A stretch of DNA of 64,000 nucleotides from Lepiota brunneoincarnata (GCA_023014365.1 JAEBUN010000012.1:310001-374000), one strand, 5' to 3'. Positions 45,834-57,803 are shown, counted from the stretch's first letter. The notes: generated from the letters alone by a model not told the origin. A program made the numbers and translations.

Positions 45834-48023
45834 ATGCACAGCCATCGTTACCAACAGCTCTTGCTGCTCTCGTTCTTCACTCTCTTCGTCAAAGAAACCT
45901 ATCAAACTATTCCCACACCCTTGTGTCACGCAGACTCGGTCGAGCCGATGGGTCTCACCCCACCAGAAATCCATCCTGAACTAGGACCATATGCTTGTCG
46001 CACACCGCAAGTACCACTGAATGTTGACACATACCCCGTAGCTCCAACTGGTCCTGGAGCTCGAGCAGGTACATATCTACGTCAGACACGGTAACGCCTT
46101 TTTGCTCTTCCCACTGACCTATCACTCCCTAACCCGCATTTGTCACTGTAGGAGAGCGCACACCAGTTGGGGTACGACTCTCCGATCCACCAGCAAGTAT
46201 ACCTGCCTATTGGAACATGTGCAAGACTACGAGGAGGTTCAAAGCTTCCGTCGTGGATACCATGAACGAACCGAATGCACAGAGCGGGTCGCGTGCGTCT
46301 TTGTGGACGCGCAAGTTGGTCGAGCGGAAGGATGGGATAGTTATAGAAGGTGAATGGTGAGTGTTGCGAAGCACCCCTTTGTTCTTGGCTTGGGTTCTGA
46401 TATGAAGAAAGTTTGTTGGGGGAGCTGACAGACGTTGGGCGGCAGGTAAGTTTTTGTCATTCCCATTTCCGCTTATGTTGGATTCTTATAGCCGTATATT
46501 ATTAGTCGACCTATAAGTATGGTAGAGCACTGCGCGAACTATATGTGGACAAGTTGGTAATCTTAATCACGAGCCTACGACCGGGCTCTGGCTAACAAGC
46601 GTCCTAAACCTAGATTGGGCTTCATCCCCGATATCCTGGAGAACCCTCGTAGCGTGTATTTCCGAAGCACCAACATGCCACGAACGATGGAGTCGTTGCG
46701 GACAGATCATATATGGGCTATACCCCAGAGAGAAATGTCACGAACAGGCGTATCCCCCGCTCTTGATTAGGTATGTCGCTTGGAGTTGTCCCTGTCTTTG
46801 TGACTTGAAGGTAGTTGTATAGAAACGGCAAGGACGAAAATCTCATCGGAAACTTGTACTCCTGCAAACGCTTAGAGATGCTCCAAGTGGGTTTCGCCAA
46901 AGGTGCATTTCGGTCCAGTTGATCACGGTTCAGAGGTTAACTCACGGCTTATCTTGAAGCTGCCGCCGACGCGTATAACCACTTGCTTCAACGCCTTGAC
47001 AAAAAAGTCTCAAAATATATCAACGGCAACCCTATACGAGTGGACGGCAAACCCAGGGCTTCCGGCATTATGGATACTGTACGGTCATGTTTCTCACTAT
47101 GGTTTTCGGACATGTTTAAGCAGCACGAGAGTAGATACGCGCATCTATCGCACATGGGATCAAAGTTCCGCCAGAATTCGAGGACCCAGCTGTTGTAGAT
47201 CTTATCGTGAGTTCTAGCAGATTGGTCAATCACTTGACTAATGGGGGTTTTCCTAGGAACAAGCTGTAGTTCAGGAATGGTTCGCAGGTATGCGTATATA
47301 TCACACCCCACTTTCAGGCTTGTCTGATCACGACCAGTAGGGTGTAAGGTCTTCCAGCGCATAGTAACCGCATAACGTTTGCAATAGTCTCATGCTTACT
47401 TGTTGTCAGACAAGACCGAAGAGGTCAGGCGCCTCGCCATGGGCCGACTTCTTGAGGACCTCACGAATAAGATGACGCGAAAAGTGGAGAAGGGAGAAAA
47501 GGACCCGATGAAGATCCTAGTGCACAGTACGCATGACACAGCGTTAGCCGGTCTATGCTCTACACTTGACGTCTTTGATGAAAAGTCAAACATCCTCGTA
47601 ACGCAGTTTTGAACTGAAACTCAACGAATATGTCCAGGTGGCCAGCGTTCACGGCTTCAATAACCTTCGAGCTATTCAAGAAGCGGCCAATTCGGGAGAA
47701 CCAGCAAGGGCAGGCGCAAGGCATCTTGTCAAAGTTGGGTACCAGAGTACCGCCGGTGGAGCATTGTGAGTTCATTTTATTCGGCGTTGGATATATGAAG
47801 AAACCTAACGGGGTACATTGGCGCTTTGAAACGACGTACAACCGAATAAGACGTACGCATGCGGTACCAGAATAAAGATATGGTTTTGCCCATGTGCGCA
47901 GAGAAGGGTAAACACCTGGAGGGTGCGCCTGAATTTTGCACATTCAGAGCGTTCCGCGATCGGATGAAGGAGCTGATACCAGATGATTGGGAAGGGGAGT
48001 GTATCCCCAGTGGGAGATCATAA
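45834..48023 (+). CDS. Histidine acid phosphatase, acid-phosphatase type (two apparent frameshifts)
   Basis: This is a branch-2 histidine phosphatase related to lysosomal/prostatic acid phosphatases. The ATG at 45834 (MHSHRYQQLLLLSFFTLFVK) begins a probable signal peptide. After TYPVAPTG one extra base (about 46053) must be dropped to continue LELEQVHIYVRHGERTPV, which holds the RHGxRxP phosphohistidine motif. Later come CLLGELTDVGRQSTYKYGRA, PRTMESLR, a second extra base (about 46701), then QIIYGLYPREKC. The proton-donor motif STHDTALAGLCSTLDVF is complete. An intron of about 47 bp joins DEK to WPAFTASITFELFKK, and the last exon runs VRMRYQNKDMVLP to the TAA at 48021-48023. Both catalytic motifs are present, unlike in the three phytase-like paralogues to the right. 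The +1 breaks may be sequence errors. Confidence 0.82.
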
Positions 48024-48409
48024 GGATTACTTGGGAGAGCTCGGACTCTGTGTTTCTTTCATTTTCACGGTATTTTTGTCTTATCTCCGCCCTTTTTCGG
48101 ATGGGCGTACATCACGGAATTCCACAGAGAAAACTTGTGTGTGCCCGCACACGGTGCGCCAGGGGCCATGTGTGCCGCTGACGTCATAACCGACTTTAAA
48201 TGAATCTTCATATTAGCACCCCACATCTACAGGGTTGCCATTACAGTTAGGGTGCGAGACCCCCACGCCGATTTTAGTAGCGTTAGCAGTTATTACCCCG
48301 GTAGCTCGGCACATGTGTAACCAAGCTTGGGAATGTTTATAAAGCTTCTTGATAACTTGATAACCACTTCGCCCCTTTTATCGTCTTGCTTTCATCGAGA
48401 ACGCCAATC
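48024..48409. promoter_or_regulatory. Promoter region of the second polyol dehydrogenase
   Basis: This 386 bp region lies between two plus-strand genes. It holds a TATA box near 48338 and no ORF of note. Confidence 0.6.
48338..48344 (+). promoter_or_regulatory. TATA box of dehydrogenase copy 2
   Basis: TATAAAG lies 72 bp upstream of the ATG at 48410. Copy 1 of the dehydrogenase shows no such box, which suggests different control. Confidence 0.6.
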
Positions 48410-50025
48410 ATGCCACAGGGAACTATGAAAGCACTTTGGTACAACGCTGTATGTCGCTTTCGGTTTGGATGGTTCCTCGGTACACTATCCTGACTTGCAT
48501 CGCATCGTGGCTTTGCAAACTAGCCCAAGGACTTTGAGATAAAGGAAGTACCGATTCCCCAAGTCGGCGATGATGATGTTCTCCTCAAAGGTGCGTCCAG
48601 ATGTTTTAGCTCGCAAGCGGTCCGATAGTGGTGGCTGACCTCGGTTGCTTGCAGTATCCTGCTGTGGTATGTGCTGGTGGTTTATGGTCTAATTAACGTA
48701 ATGGTTTCTCATCCGCCCAACCCGTAAGGCGTCTGCGGCACCGATGCTCATATCGACGAGGTAATGCATAGCCGCATCATCCCAATGACTTGAACATCCA
48801 GCTGAAAAAGCGTCCTTGCAGGGAGAGTTCATTGCTAAATTCCCCGTGCGCCAGAACCTCCCAACAACGTTCCTTCGAAGAAAAAAATCTGAAATTACTA
48901 TTACTAGCTCATTCCTGGACATGAAGCGATAGGCAGGATTGTTGATATGGGCAAGAACGTCAAGGGATTCGACATTGGTGACCGCTGCGTCGCGGACGTA
49001 GGCATCACGGTGAGTTCAGGGCGGGAGGAATAAATAAATAAATAAAATACCCGAGTCTCGTCACTAATGTTATTGCGGGGGAAATGCACAGTGCGACACC
49101 TGCTTCTACTGTCGGCGTGGCCAATCCTTGCTGTGCGAAAACTTCAACTCTTGTGGAGTTACCCAGGACGGAGGTTTTGCCGAGTACATCCGCTAGTGAG
49201 GTCTATAGTTCCCCTTCCTGGCCTGCGTTGCTAAAGACAACGATTCCGTGGTTCTAGTCAACAAAAGAAGCTGTACAAGATCCACAATCTCACGGACGAA
49301 GAAGCGACCCTTCTAGAGCCCGCCGCATGTGCCATTCACGGCCTCGACAAGCTCAATCCGCCGGTTGGAATCGAAGTGTTGCTCCTCGGTGCCGGCCCGA
49401 CAGGTCTTATCCTCGCACAGCTTCTCAAGCTGAACGGTGCCTCTCGTGTTGTCATCGCAGCTAACAAGGGCATCAAGATGGATATTGCCAAGCAATTAGA
49501 TGCGGGTGACGAGTATATCGAACTCGACCGTCAAAACCCCGAGTCACAGTGGCAGAAACTGAAGGAGGATAATCCTTATGGATTTGATGTTGTTGTTGAG
49601 GCGACTGGTGTTGAGAAGCTGGCGAATGAGAGTATCAACTATGTCCGTCGTGGTGGCACGCTGATGATTTATGGTGTGTATGAGAACAAGGCAAGGGTCC
49701 ATTGGCCGCCGTCAAAGGTGTGTATCCTTGTGAGCTTGATAAACCTTTTTTAGTATCTTAGATGTCTCGTCAGATATTCGGCGATGAGATCAAAGTGGGT
49801 CGAGTGATTCCGTTTGGCAACGCCCAATCCGCTGACATAATAACATCATAGATCATCGGCTCGTTCTCGCAGACATTCTGCTTCCCTCGCGCGGTGGCAT
49901 ATCTAGACGGCGGAAAGGTGAACATCAAGGGAATGGTCACGGATGTCTTCAAGCTGGAGGATTATCGCAAAGCCTTGGAAAAGATGAACACGAGGACTGC
50001 TCTCAAGATCGCCATCAGGCCCTGA
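48410..50025 (+). CDS. Zinc-dependent polyol (arabitol/sorbitol-type) dehydrogenase, copy 2
   Basis: This is a paralogue of the gene at 11603 with the same family, length and most intron positions. The ATG at 48410 opens [13 protein letters not shown], and exon 2 begins [20 protein letters not shown]. Motifs are [31 protein letters not shown], the structural zinc set [15 protein letters not shown], and the loop [20 protein letters not shown]. It continues [20 protein letters not shown] and ends KIAIRP at the TGA at 50023-50025. Two gene-structure differences from copy 1 stand out: an extra intron inside C|GVCGTD, which leaves a 12-nt exon at 48655-48666, and the loss of the intron inside GPTG. 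A TAAA repeat fills one intron near 49029-49047. No frame break was seen, although neighbouring genes have several. Confidence 0.88.
48655..48666 (+). other. 12-nt microexon of dehydrogenase copy 2
   Basis: TATCCTGCTGTG lies between a TTGCAG acceptor and a GTATGT donor. Joined with the codons on either side it gives KVSCC-GVCGTD, aligned to [11 protein letters not shown] of copy 1, where no intron follows. Confidence 0.75.
49029..49047 (+). repeat. Tetranucleotide TAAA repeat in an intron
   Basis: About four and a half TAAA units lie inside the intron that follows [11 protein letters not shown] of dehydrogenase copy 2. Confidence 0.7.
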
Positions 50026-50405
50026 CAAACGCGAGAGCGGCAGTCCGTTGTGTAATGAATGAGATTGTAACGTATCGTGGTGTGTGTATAGGCTGCACTG
50101 TGCAGGCCCCGTGTATAGCTTAGTTGACTGAAAGAGAATAAACTCCGCCCATTGCGAGATGTGTTCCCATCCTCGAGCAATCAAGCGCCTCGGTTATCAT
50201 TTTTAGTCCTGTCTGATCACTGTTCCCTCAGCCGTCCATGCTCTAACCTACCAAGCCTAACTAGACAGTCCCCCCCTGCTCCTTTTCAACGTTTGGGCCC
50301 GATTTCAATAGCCTCGGTACCATAGCTCGGTACGGAGGGGGGTATATTCTGAGCCATATGCATGCGGCTACGCGACTGCGTGTTTACCCGAGGTGCAACT
50401 AGCGA
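50026..50405. other. Convergent spacer between dehydrogenase 2 and phosphatase A
   Basis: This 380 bp region lies between two 3' ends. I see no feature in it beyond a short C run near 50270. Confidence 0.5.
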
Positions 50406-52453
50406 TTACTTGAAACACTTTTCCCAATCACCCTTCCCATCTTCTCTAGCATATTCCTGGCTCCTCACAAATTCCTGTAAGGAACATAGTCCGTCCTCGC
50501 CCGTACGCCCACAGATATCAACTTGCACCGCATCGTTCATCAGCACCCTCACATATGTTGAACTATCCCTCCCTTCTGCCTCCCGCCTTTGCTGCCTTTT
50601 TCTCTCGAGCTTTTCATCAACATCCCCGGTCACATTAGTTGAAGGCAGCCCGCATTCCATCCGTTCCACTACTAATCTCCCTGAGAACGGCACCATCTTG
50701 CTCAAAACCCATGTCCTATCCTTGTTCAGCTTCGTTGGGTTCATAATAAATTCACCACCACCAAGGGATTGCTCAAACTCGCTGCTGTTGCGGATCCCCA
50801 TGGCGCTAATGACAGACACGATCAGACTACCATGTGTAAAGTCGGCGTATATTCCACGTCCCAATGGGAATGTTGCCGGATTCGAGTCTAGCGTGCGATT
50901 GGTCTGGGTGTTGTCTCGGACTGGTTGGTCCGTGAGACGGGCAAGAAGTTCATTAACGTATCCAACCCCTTGGACGGGGCCTAGTTGCGAGCCATATCTA
51001 ACTCACAAACATTTTAGAACTTGGACTGTCCCCTAGATGAAGTATGACAACTTACCCCACGGAATAGAATCTACCTAAATCGAGAGCGTATTCAAATCCT
51101 TCAAACTCTTCTTCAGTAAAGAGTTCACAGAAGGGACTGTATTTCTCTTTTGCGAGGGTCTCGAAGGCGCATAGCTCCATCAAGTATTGCACATCCTTCG
51201 GACTAAGCTTCTTTTTTAGTCCTTTGGCGAGCAGGAATCAGTCAAGGTTGTGTCTCCTGAATAGAACGAAACAAGCTGACCCTTGGCGCCAGAGTTCAAT
51301 CGATCTGCTATTGGTTTCGCATATATATGTTGCCATGTGCGAACCTCGGCTTTGGAACCTTTTGCCTTTGGGACAATTGCCATCATGAAGCGTGGTGTTG
51401 AAACCACTCTGATATGGTAAACATCAGATTAAAAATCTCTCCAAGTCAGCGGCAAACGCTTACATATGAAGGAGTTGCGAGAGCCAGTGGGGGTTGCAGT
51501 ACACCGTTACTACCAGATCCAAAACCTAGGGGACAGAATATTAGATCGCAAAAAAAAAAAACACCTGATCCTGAAAGTCATCAACAACGAACCCTCTGCC
51601 CATTTGAGTGCGCTCTGAAAAGTGCATTCACCTCCCGCGGCACGGATAAAGGGGAGATTCTGTTCACTAGCGAGGTTCACGTATCTGGAAAATGCTTTAC
51701 GGCCAGATTCAAGCAGTCTATGGAATTCAACTTTAGTGAGACGAAAATGAGCAATTGGAGAAACACTCACTCAAGCTCCCCGTAAGGTATCATCCGGTTG
51801 CTGTGCAATTTGTACTTGTATTTTGCAAGGAACTGAAGCTCTTCCCGTCGGTAAGATTTCGCCGACTGTAGTCTGTCAAGGGCCTTGCCGAAAGTGTTTT
51901 CGCTGGCCGTGCGATGGGTAACGCGAACTATGACGGTGCAACTGGAAGAGGTTTAGAACTTTAGAAAAATGAAAACTCAATGTGCATACACATAGCTGAT
52001 GGAACTCACAATATTGACTTGCGTAAGCTGACAATTCTCCGGAGGAGGCTGGTACCTCTCCACAGCATAATACGGCGAATATGTACCCCACAACTTCTGA
52101 ACGCTGGCCGGGGCAAACGGGGCCCCCGAATCATGGTCCTCCGATTCCGCGAGGATTGAGCTTCGACCCAAGCCTGGGACAAGCGGTGGATTGCTCGCAA
52201 CGGGATGAAAAGGAAAACGGATGGCAAGGACAAGGGAGGTGGATATAAGAACAAGAAGTAACGCCACTGGGGAGACAAGCCGACAGAGGTCCTTTAGCCG
52301 ATGAAGCCACAGTCTCCATCCCTTTGGTGGTGGATACACGCTCACGGAAAGGTCCTCGAGGCTGTGGTTCGTACTCCTAGCAACAAGCGGGATGGTATGG
52401 TCCGTGCTCGAGGACTCTTTTTCCAATGGCACGTAAAAACTCCACTGGCTCAT
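50406..52453 (-). CDS. Phytase-like histidine phosphatase, copy A (altered catalytic motifs, two apparent frameshifts)
   Basis: This is a type II membrane member of the phytase-like histidine acid phosphatase family. The ATG at 52453 opens MSQWSFYVPLEKESSST; a membrane span (PVALLLVLISTSLVLAI) follows, then YSPYYAVERYQPPPENCQLT, the usual lead-in to the active site. After an intron the motif reads LHRHSSRYPS: the glycine of RHG is serine here (codon 51927-51929). One extra base (about 51911) is needed to continue TASENTFGKALDRLQ, and another (about 51361) between NCPKGK and GSKAEVRTWQHIYAKPIADR. The C-terminal motif is YADFTHGSLIVSVISAMG, with glycine where most relatives have the HD proton donor. 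It ends CFK at the TAA at 50406-50408. Both catalytic boxes deviate, so it is probably not an ordinary phytase, or it is a decaying copy. Confidence 0.8.
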
Positions 52454-53355
52454 CTAGGTGGTTGGCGCTAAAAATAGTATAGCAGAGTCTACCAGGCTCA
52501 GAATCTAGGGACTGAACGCGGCGCGCCAGGACTTCACGGGACAACAGGTGTTGCGGTAGGTGACGGAGGGGACAGAGGGGGGAGAAAAAGGAGTACGGGT
52601 TTTATGTGGGGTTCTGGCCGGGCTGTTTCAACGTTTACGGCCTATCCGTGACGAGAAGCGAGAAACGGGCCCTAGTGGGCGGATTCCGGGATAGTGCCAG
52701 TAGAAGGTTAGGGTCAGTTGAAAGGTCATACTATTCTCAATTAAGCCGACAGTCGCCCGGTTCTCGCTCAGTTTAAGGCTTTAAGCCGTCATCCGAGCCC
52801 CCAGCTGGTCAACAAGGAATATTCACACATTTTCTGGCAGTCGAAATTGCACCAGACTTACGCTTGTGGCAGAATAAACCTGCTGAGGAACATTGGAGCC
52901 AAACTCGAGACCTCAACGCGCAGCAATTGAGTGACATAGTCCCTTAAGTAGTGTACGCGAAACTTAACCACATATGTTAGGAGAAGATATACACGAACGG
53001 TCTTCTCACTTATTCAACAGTATTGCTGATACTATGCTGTACGGACTGGATTGGTTCTGGATACGAGGTACGGCACCAGCGCGCACACTGGTGAGGTGAA
53101 ATCCGCGAATACTAATATTCGCAATCAGTATTTCTCTTGTTAATGATTAGATAACCGCACCCAAGTTCAACAGGCATCATTGATAGAGAATTTTACATCG
53201 TGTGTCTCCCGGAATACCTCTATAACACCCCGGACAAACCTGTAAGACTTACGGATGAAAGTTATCGGTGGAGGTTTCCTCGCGATACTCCGAGCAGGGC
53301 GTATTGTCAAGCGGACCAGGCTGGGAAGCCGCAGTGCACAATAGAGCCAATTATT
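52454..53355. other. Intergenic region upstream of phosphatase A
   Basis: This 902 bp region between two minus-strand genes holds the phosphatase A promoter and the F-box 3' end. No recognisable ORF or repeat was found. Confidence 0.5.
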
Positions 53356-54761
53356 CTAGGCAATGGTGAAATAAATTCCTAGCTCAGGGATACGGCCAAA
53401 GGGAAAGCGACCTACTATTAATCCCACATTCGACTTGTCAACATCGTCGGGCGTGATGTCCAACATAGCCTGTGAGCTCCCGCAGGGATGTGCATTCCTC
53501 CAAGGCCTCCAGCAGACCCTTTGATCGAGTGGTCTGAGGACCAGAGCGCCAAAAGTATTGATCCCGAGCTCCAACTTCCTCAGGCTTCGGTGGTGACTGT
53601 GAATGATCGAAGGAAGTATATCGGGGATCTCCCAGGGTATGTCTTCACGTTGTGGTGCTAGCCTCAGTAACTCAAGACCGGAATAGGAACAAAGGTACGA
53701 TAGTGAGGATTTCCCAATGCTGCCAAAGGAAAGTTGCTTAAGAAAGATGTTTGCATCTTTGAGGGCATGACATATGGGCCCGCTAGCAAAGGGCTTGTTA
53801 GGAACGTCTAGAAGTGTAAGAGTATCGAGCTGCTGGAGATAGTGGATTATTCCTTGAAAATGATCGTGATGTACGGCCGCCCCACTCATCGTGAGCGCAC
53901 GGAGTCGCAGAGGCGTCCTGAACTTGAGAGCTTCGATGAAAAAATCATGGAATGCCACTTGATTTCCGGGACTGAGCCGGAATGAACCATAGCGAATATC
54001 GAGATGCTGAACATTTGGACAGTGCGCCAGCAGTGTTGCCACTTCCCTGATTAGCTTTTCGGGAGTCTTTGGTCTTCCGATTTCAATCATCAATTTTCGC
54101 AGAGCCGGGAGAGGTTGAAGAAAGAGTTTCGGAGGGTCATCGTCCAGCTCAAGGGTATGCAGATACAAATCTTCCAACTTGCTCATGGTCGCAATTGCCC
54201 GGAAAAACCCCTCCAGCATCGTCGAAGGGTATATGTTGAGCAGATTACCAGCCCAGCTATTGGAAATATGGTTAGGGATTAATGGGAATGAATCCATGCG
54301 CTACGCACACCACTTGTCGCACGTTCTTCAGGGACGAGACGGCGCTATATATATGCTCCTTAAGGGCTTTATTTGCCTCGGTCACCTCTTCGGGAAGTGG
54401 TTCGTGCAGTGGCGAAGACAAATCGTAGACAGCCTGTGGGTGTAAAGATAGCTTGGTTGTGTGTTCGAAAACGTTTGTAGATTGGGTCGCCAGTGCGACC
54501 AAGATTCTCGTGCAGCGCTCAAAATCGGAGAGTCGTCCGGTTCTTGGGCATCTCTCGTAACCTTTGAAAGTAAGATTGACTTCGGAGAATAGAATCGGGT
54601 AGACGAGCTGATTGAGATGCTTTGAAACTAGCCGGAGGGAGCAGAGATCTGGAGAGGACTGGCAAGATCAGCCCCAGCTGATATGGTGAGGTGCATACGC
54701 TTACGAGTTGAACGATTTCTAGACCAACTTCCGTTGGTAGAGCATCAAGAGTGGTGCGCAT
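53356..54761 (-). CDS. F-box protein with leucine-rich C-terminal region
   Basis: F-box proteins link substrates to SCF ubiquitin ligases through Skp1; Agaricomycetes carry many fast-evolving ones. Three exons join in frame (54761-54705, 54658-54309, 54256-53356) to give 435 residues. The F-box itself spans the first intron: MRTTLDALPTEVGLEIVQL joined to SSPDLCSLRLVSKHLNQLVY and PILFSEVNLTF. The rest contains irregular leucine-rich repeats such as LEDLYLHTLELDDD, LPALRKLMIEIGR, CPNVQHLDIRYGSF and QQLDTLTLLDVPNK. It ends in FTIA at the TAG at 53356-53358. The substrate is unknown. It sits inside the phosphatase cluster without an obvious link and shows no frame break. Confidence 0.85.
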
Positions 54762-55358
54762 AGTGCCACTGAGGGTAATGGGTACAAGTTACAATAGGTT
54801 GTGACTTTGAGTCTGTGGAACTCATTCTGAGATGCATTCCCACCCTGCCTTTGCCAGATAGTGATCATCACTCGCTGGGTGTACATACTTATGCCAACCA
54901 TCGCACACAGCAAGACTTGCAAGGCGAGATGTTGTTAGATAGAAAATATGAAGAATGGCCTGGGGAATAAAAACTTGTAGAGAGTGTATAGGGTGAATGT
55001 GAGAGCAAGTTGGGCTGAAAAGGGGAGACTCTTTTTTCATTCCGTTGGCGGCCAGGATTTGCAGCCCTAAGTACGCATTGCAAAATTGAGCAAGGCTACT
55101 GCACACGACAGTTACCAGCACTCAGCAGAGCAACAAGCGCCAGGGACCTGTTATTTACGATATTGGCTGGTGATCCATTCCAGTTCACTGATTGAATTTG
55201 AGGCCTCGTTCCGCACAAACCAGCCCTAGCAGTTATATCTGCTATATCTTCCAAGACAAGAAGGATGAGTCGAGGGGTCATTTGCCATGTGCCGGCGTTC
55301 AGCACTCAAATCTCAAGTCATCATTACGTAGAGATTTGCTTGGACAATAATTTACCAG
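54762..55358. other. Intergenic region upstream of the F-box gene
   Basis: This 597 bp region holds the F-box promoter and the phosphatase B 3' end. The open frames on the minus strand here resemble nothing I know. Confidence 0.5.
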
Positions 55359-57401
55359 TTACTCAAAACATTTCTCCCAGTCACCCTTCCCATCCTGTCT
55401 AGCATATTCTTGGCTCTCCACAAAGTCTTGCAAGGAGCACAGCCCATCCTCACCTGTTCCCCCACAGGTATCCGCTTGAACCGCATCGTTCATCAGCACC
55501 CTCACATATACCGAGCTCTCCTCGCCCTCCTCTTCTCGCCTTCGCTGTCTCTCTCTTTGGAGCTTTCTACTTCTAGGCCTGTTGATGCCCTCTGTCCCGT
55601 CATACCCACCAGCCAAGGGTAAGCCACATTCCATTCGCTCAACCACCAGCCTTGCCGAGAACGGCAAAATTCTGCTCATAACCCATGCCCTATCCTTGTT
55701 AGGTTTCCTTGGGTTCATGACCCCAGGTGTCGAGGGACAAGTTGGCTTCTGTTCTCGTTGAAGAGTCCCATGACACTTACAACAGATGTCATTACAGTGC
55801 TGTGTGTGAAATCTGCGTATATCCCACGTCCGAGCGGGAAGGTTTCTGGGTTCGAGTCCAGCGTGCGATCAGTCTGGGTGTTATCCCGGACAGGCTGGTC
55901 AGTGAGGCGGGCGAGAAGTTCATTAATGTATCCCACGCCCCGGACGGGGCCCAGTGGTGCACCATATCTAATCAATAATCAAGGTTGTGAATCTCGAGTC
56001 TCAGGAGGTCTGAGAACTTACCCAGTAGAGTAGAATCTACCCAGGTCAGAGCCATATTGAAATCCTTTGAATTCCTCTTCGCTGAAGAGTTCACAAAAGG
56101 GACTGTATTTCTCCTTTGCAAGAGTCTCAAAGGCGCATAGTACCATTAAGAGTCGCGCGTCTTTCGGGCTGAGAGGTTTTGGGAGTCCTTTTACAAGTAA
56201 GTCAGGTGTAGCGAAGGCTTCGAATGATGAAGCGTACCCTTGGCACCAGAGTTCAATCGGTCCGCTATTGGTCTCGCATATATTTTCTGCCATTCCCGAG
56301 TCTCAGCCTTGGTATAATTTGCGTTAGGGCATCCACCATCATGAAGTGTGGTGTTGAGGCCAACCTGGTGTATTAAACATGAGGGTAGGAAATTTCAAGC
56401 ACAGTATTCGGAAGACCTACATGTGGAGGAATGTCAACCGACACTAATGGTTGCAGCACACCACCACTGCCAGCACCAAACCCTGGGGTACAGGGTTTTA
56501 GATCAAAGTGATATCATCGAGTAATTGCAGATTAACCTTGTGTCCAATTGTGTGCACTCCGAACAGTACCTTCATTTCCTGATACCCGGACAAAGGGAAG
56601 ATTCTGACCGTTTGCTAGTTGCTTGTATCGAGAAAAGGCCTTGCGACCAGATTCAAATAGCCTGTGGAGGTAGGGAGTTCATTTAGGATTGAATGTCCAA
56701 TGAGGTCATGGTAAAACACGAAGCAAGCAGGTTCGTCGGGCAGACAGGCATAGGGGAAAAAATTCAAGAATAAATGCTTACTCCATCTCCCCATACGGCA
56801 CCAGAGCAGCCGTGTCCAAGTCATACGTATAGTTCGTAAGAAACTGGAGGTTTTTATGTCTATAAGCTTCGGCTGCCTGTAACTTGCGAAGGGCTTTTGA
56901 AAATCTTTGTGGTCTGATTGAGTGCTGGGTAACGCGTGCCGTGGCGGTGCAACTGCAAGGCGTTTACAAAAATAACCGGGGGAAGGTCAGACAGACGGAA
57001 CGCACAATGTTGACTTGTGTGAGCCGACAATCCCCTGGAGGACGCCGATACTTTTCTATGGAATGGTATGGCGAAAAGTCACCCCACAACCTCTGAATCT
57101 CGAGCGGAGCGAATGAGGCTCCTGAATCATAGTCGTCCGAATCTATGGGTCCTTGAGGGTTGGCTTTGAAGGGAGAAAAGTAGAAGAAAATGGCCAGGAG
57201 GACGGATACGAATATGAACCGGTCGAGGAAGCGTTTTGACTGAGAGTGCCATCTCTTCGGTACGCATATGCTCTTGGAGGGGTCATCGGGGTTGTTGGAT
57301 AGACTCAGAGCAGTATAGGACTCTGAGGATGTATCCCGGTTCGTTTGAGTGGGTAATAATGGAGAATGTTCTCCTGTACCCCACGCATTAGCAATGGTCA
57401 T
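55359..57401 (-). CDS. Phytase-like histidine phosphatase, copy B (apparent frame breaks)
   Basis: This is the same family as copy A and nearly identical to copy C. The ATG at 57401 opens MTIANAWGTGEHSPLLPTQT; the membrane span is RFIFVSVLLAIFFYFSPF, then FSPYHSIEKYRRPPGDCRLT. After an intron the active-site motif LHRHGTRYPALNQ is intact. One extra base relative to copy C (about 56895-56908) interrupts the frame before LRKLQAAEAYRHKNLQFL. Later exons give SGRKAFSRYKQLANGQNLPF, NTTLHDGGCPNANYTKAETR and IYARPIADRLNSGAKG. The C-terminal motif is YADFTHSTVMTSVVSVMGLF, with serine in place of the proton-donor aspartate. A net two-base difference from copy C near 55735 breaks the frame before VMNPRKPNKDRAWVMSR. 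It ends CFE at 55359. It may be a pseudogene unless these are sequence errors. Confidence 0.8.
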
Positions 57402-57803
57402 GGTGCAGCAAGCCCAGGTTTGTTGCTATAGAGGGCAGGGGGTGGGGACTGAAACCTGCGGGGTATGCCCTGGCTGAGACGCAACGGGGGGTTAGGAATG
57501 AGCGGGTAAAGTACCAGCACCGGCTTTATATGACGCTTGGCCGGAAGCGAAATGGATGGCCGAACATTCATTTACTTAATCGTTACTAGCCACCAGTGGC
57601 CGACAGCGATAACGAAAGACAGCAGGGAGCCGGATGGGACTGGAGAGTTGGAGCCTACATTGAGGTCTCAGTGCTGAGTGCCGAATGCTGAATGCCAGCA
57701 TACGAAATAACCTTGGAAGAGGTAACAGGTATAGTGATTATGGCACGTTTGCCGCAATCATATACATCCTATGTAGTGATTTGTTTGAACAATAATTTAC
57801 CAG
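57402..57803. promoter_or_regulatory. Promoter of phosphatase B
   Basis: This 402 bp spacer has a TATAAA on the minus strand at 57525-57530. A distal block at about 57545-57640 is shared with the promoter of copy C. Confidence 0.55.
57525..57530 (-). promoter_or_regulatory. TATA box of phosphatase B
   Basis: TATAAA on the minus strand lies about 125 bp before the ATG at 57401. The matching box of copy C is at 59897-59902. Confidence 0.5.

Larger units (their letters stand above)
55338..57645. repeat. Tandem duplication unit 1 (phosphatase B)
   Basis: From the string ACAATAATTTACCAGTTACT to AGCAGGGAGCCGGAT this segment closely matches 57782-60010, introns and promoter included. The shared promoter string around 57545-57640 shows that the copied unit was a whole gene of about 2.3 kb. 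The limits are by eye. Confidence 0.75.

Noticed and set aside
47066..47140. Apparent frameshift in the acid phosphatase between IMDT and IKVPPEF
   Set aside because: An intron ending GAGAGTAG rejoins as IRASIAHGIKVPPEF, matching the family, so no indel is needed here.
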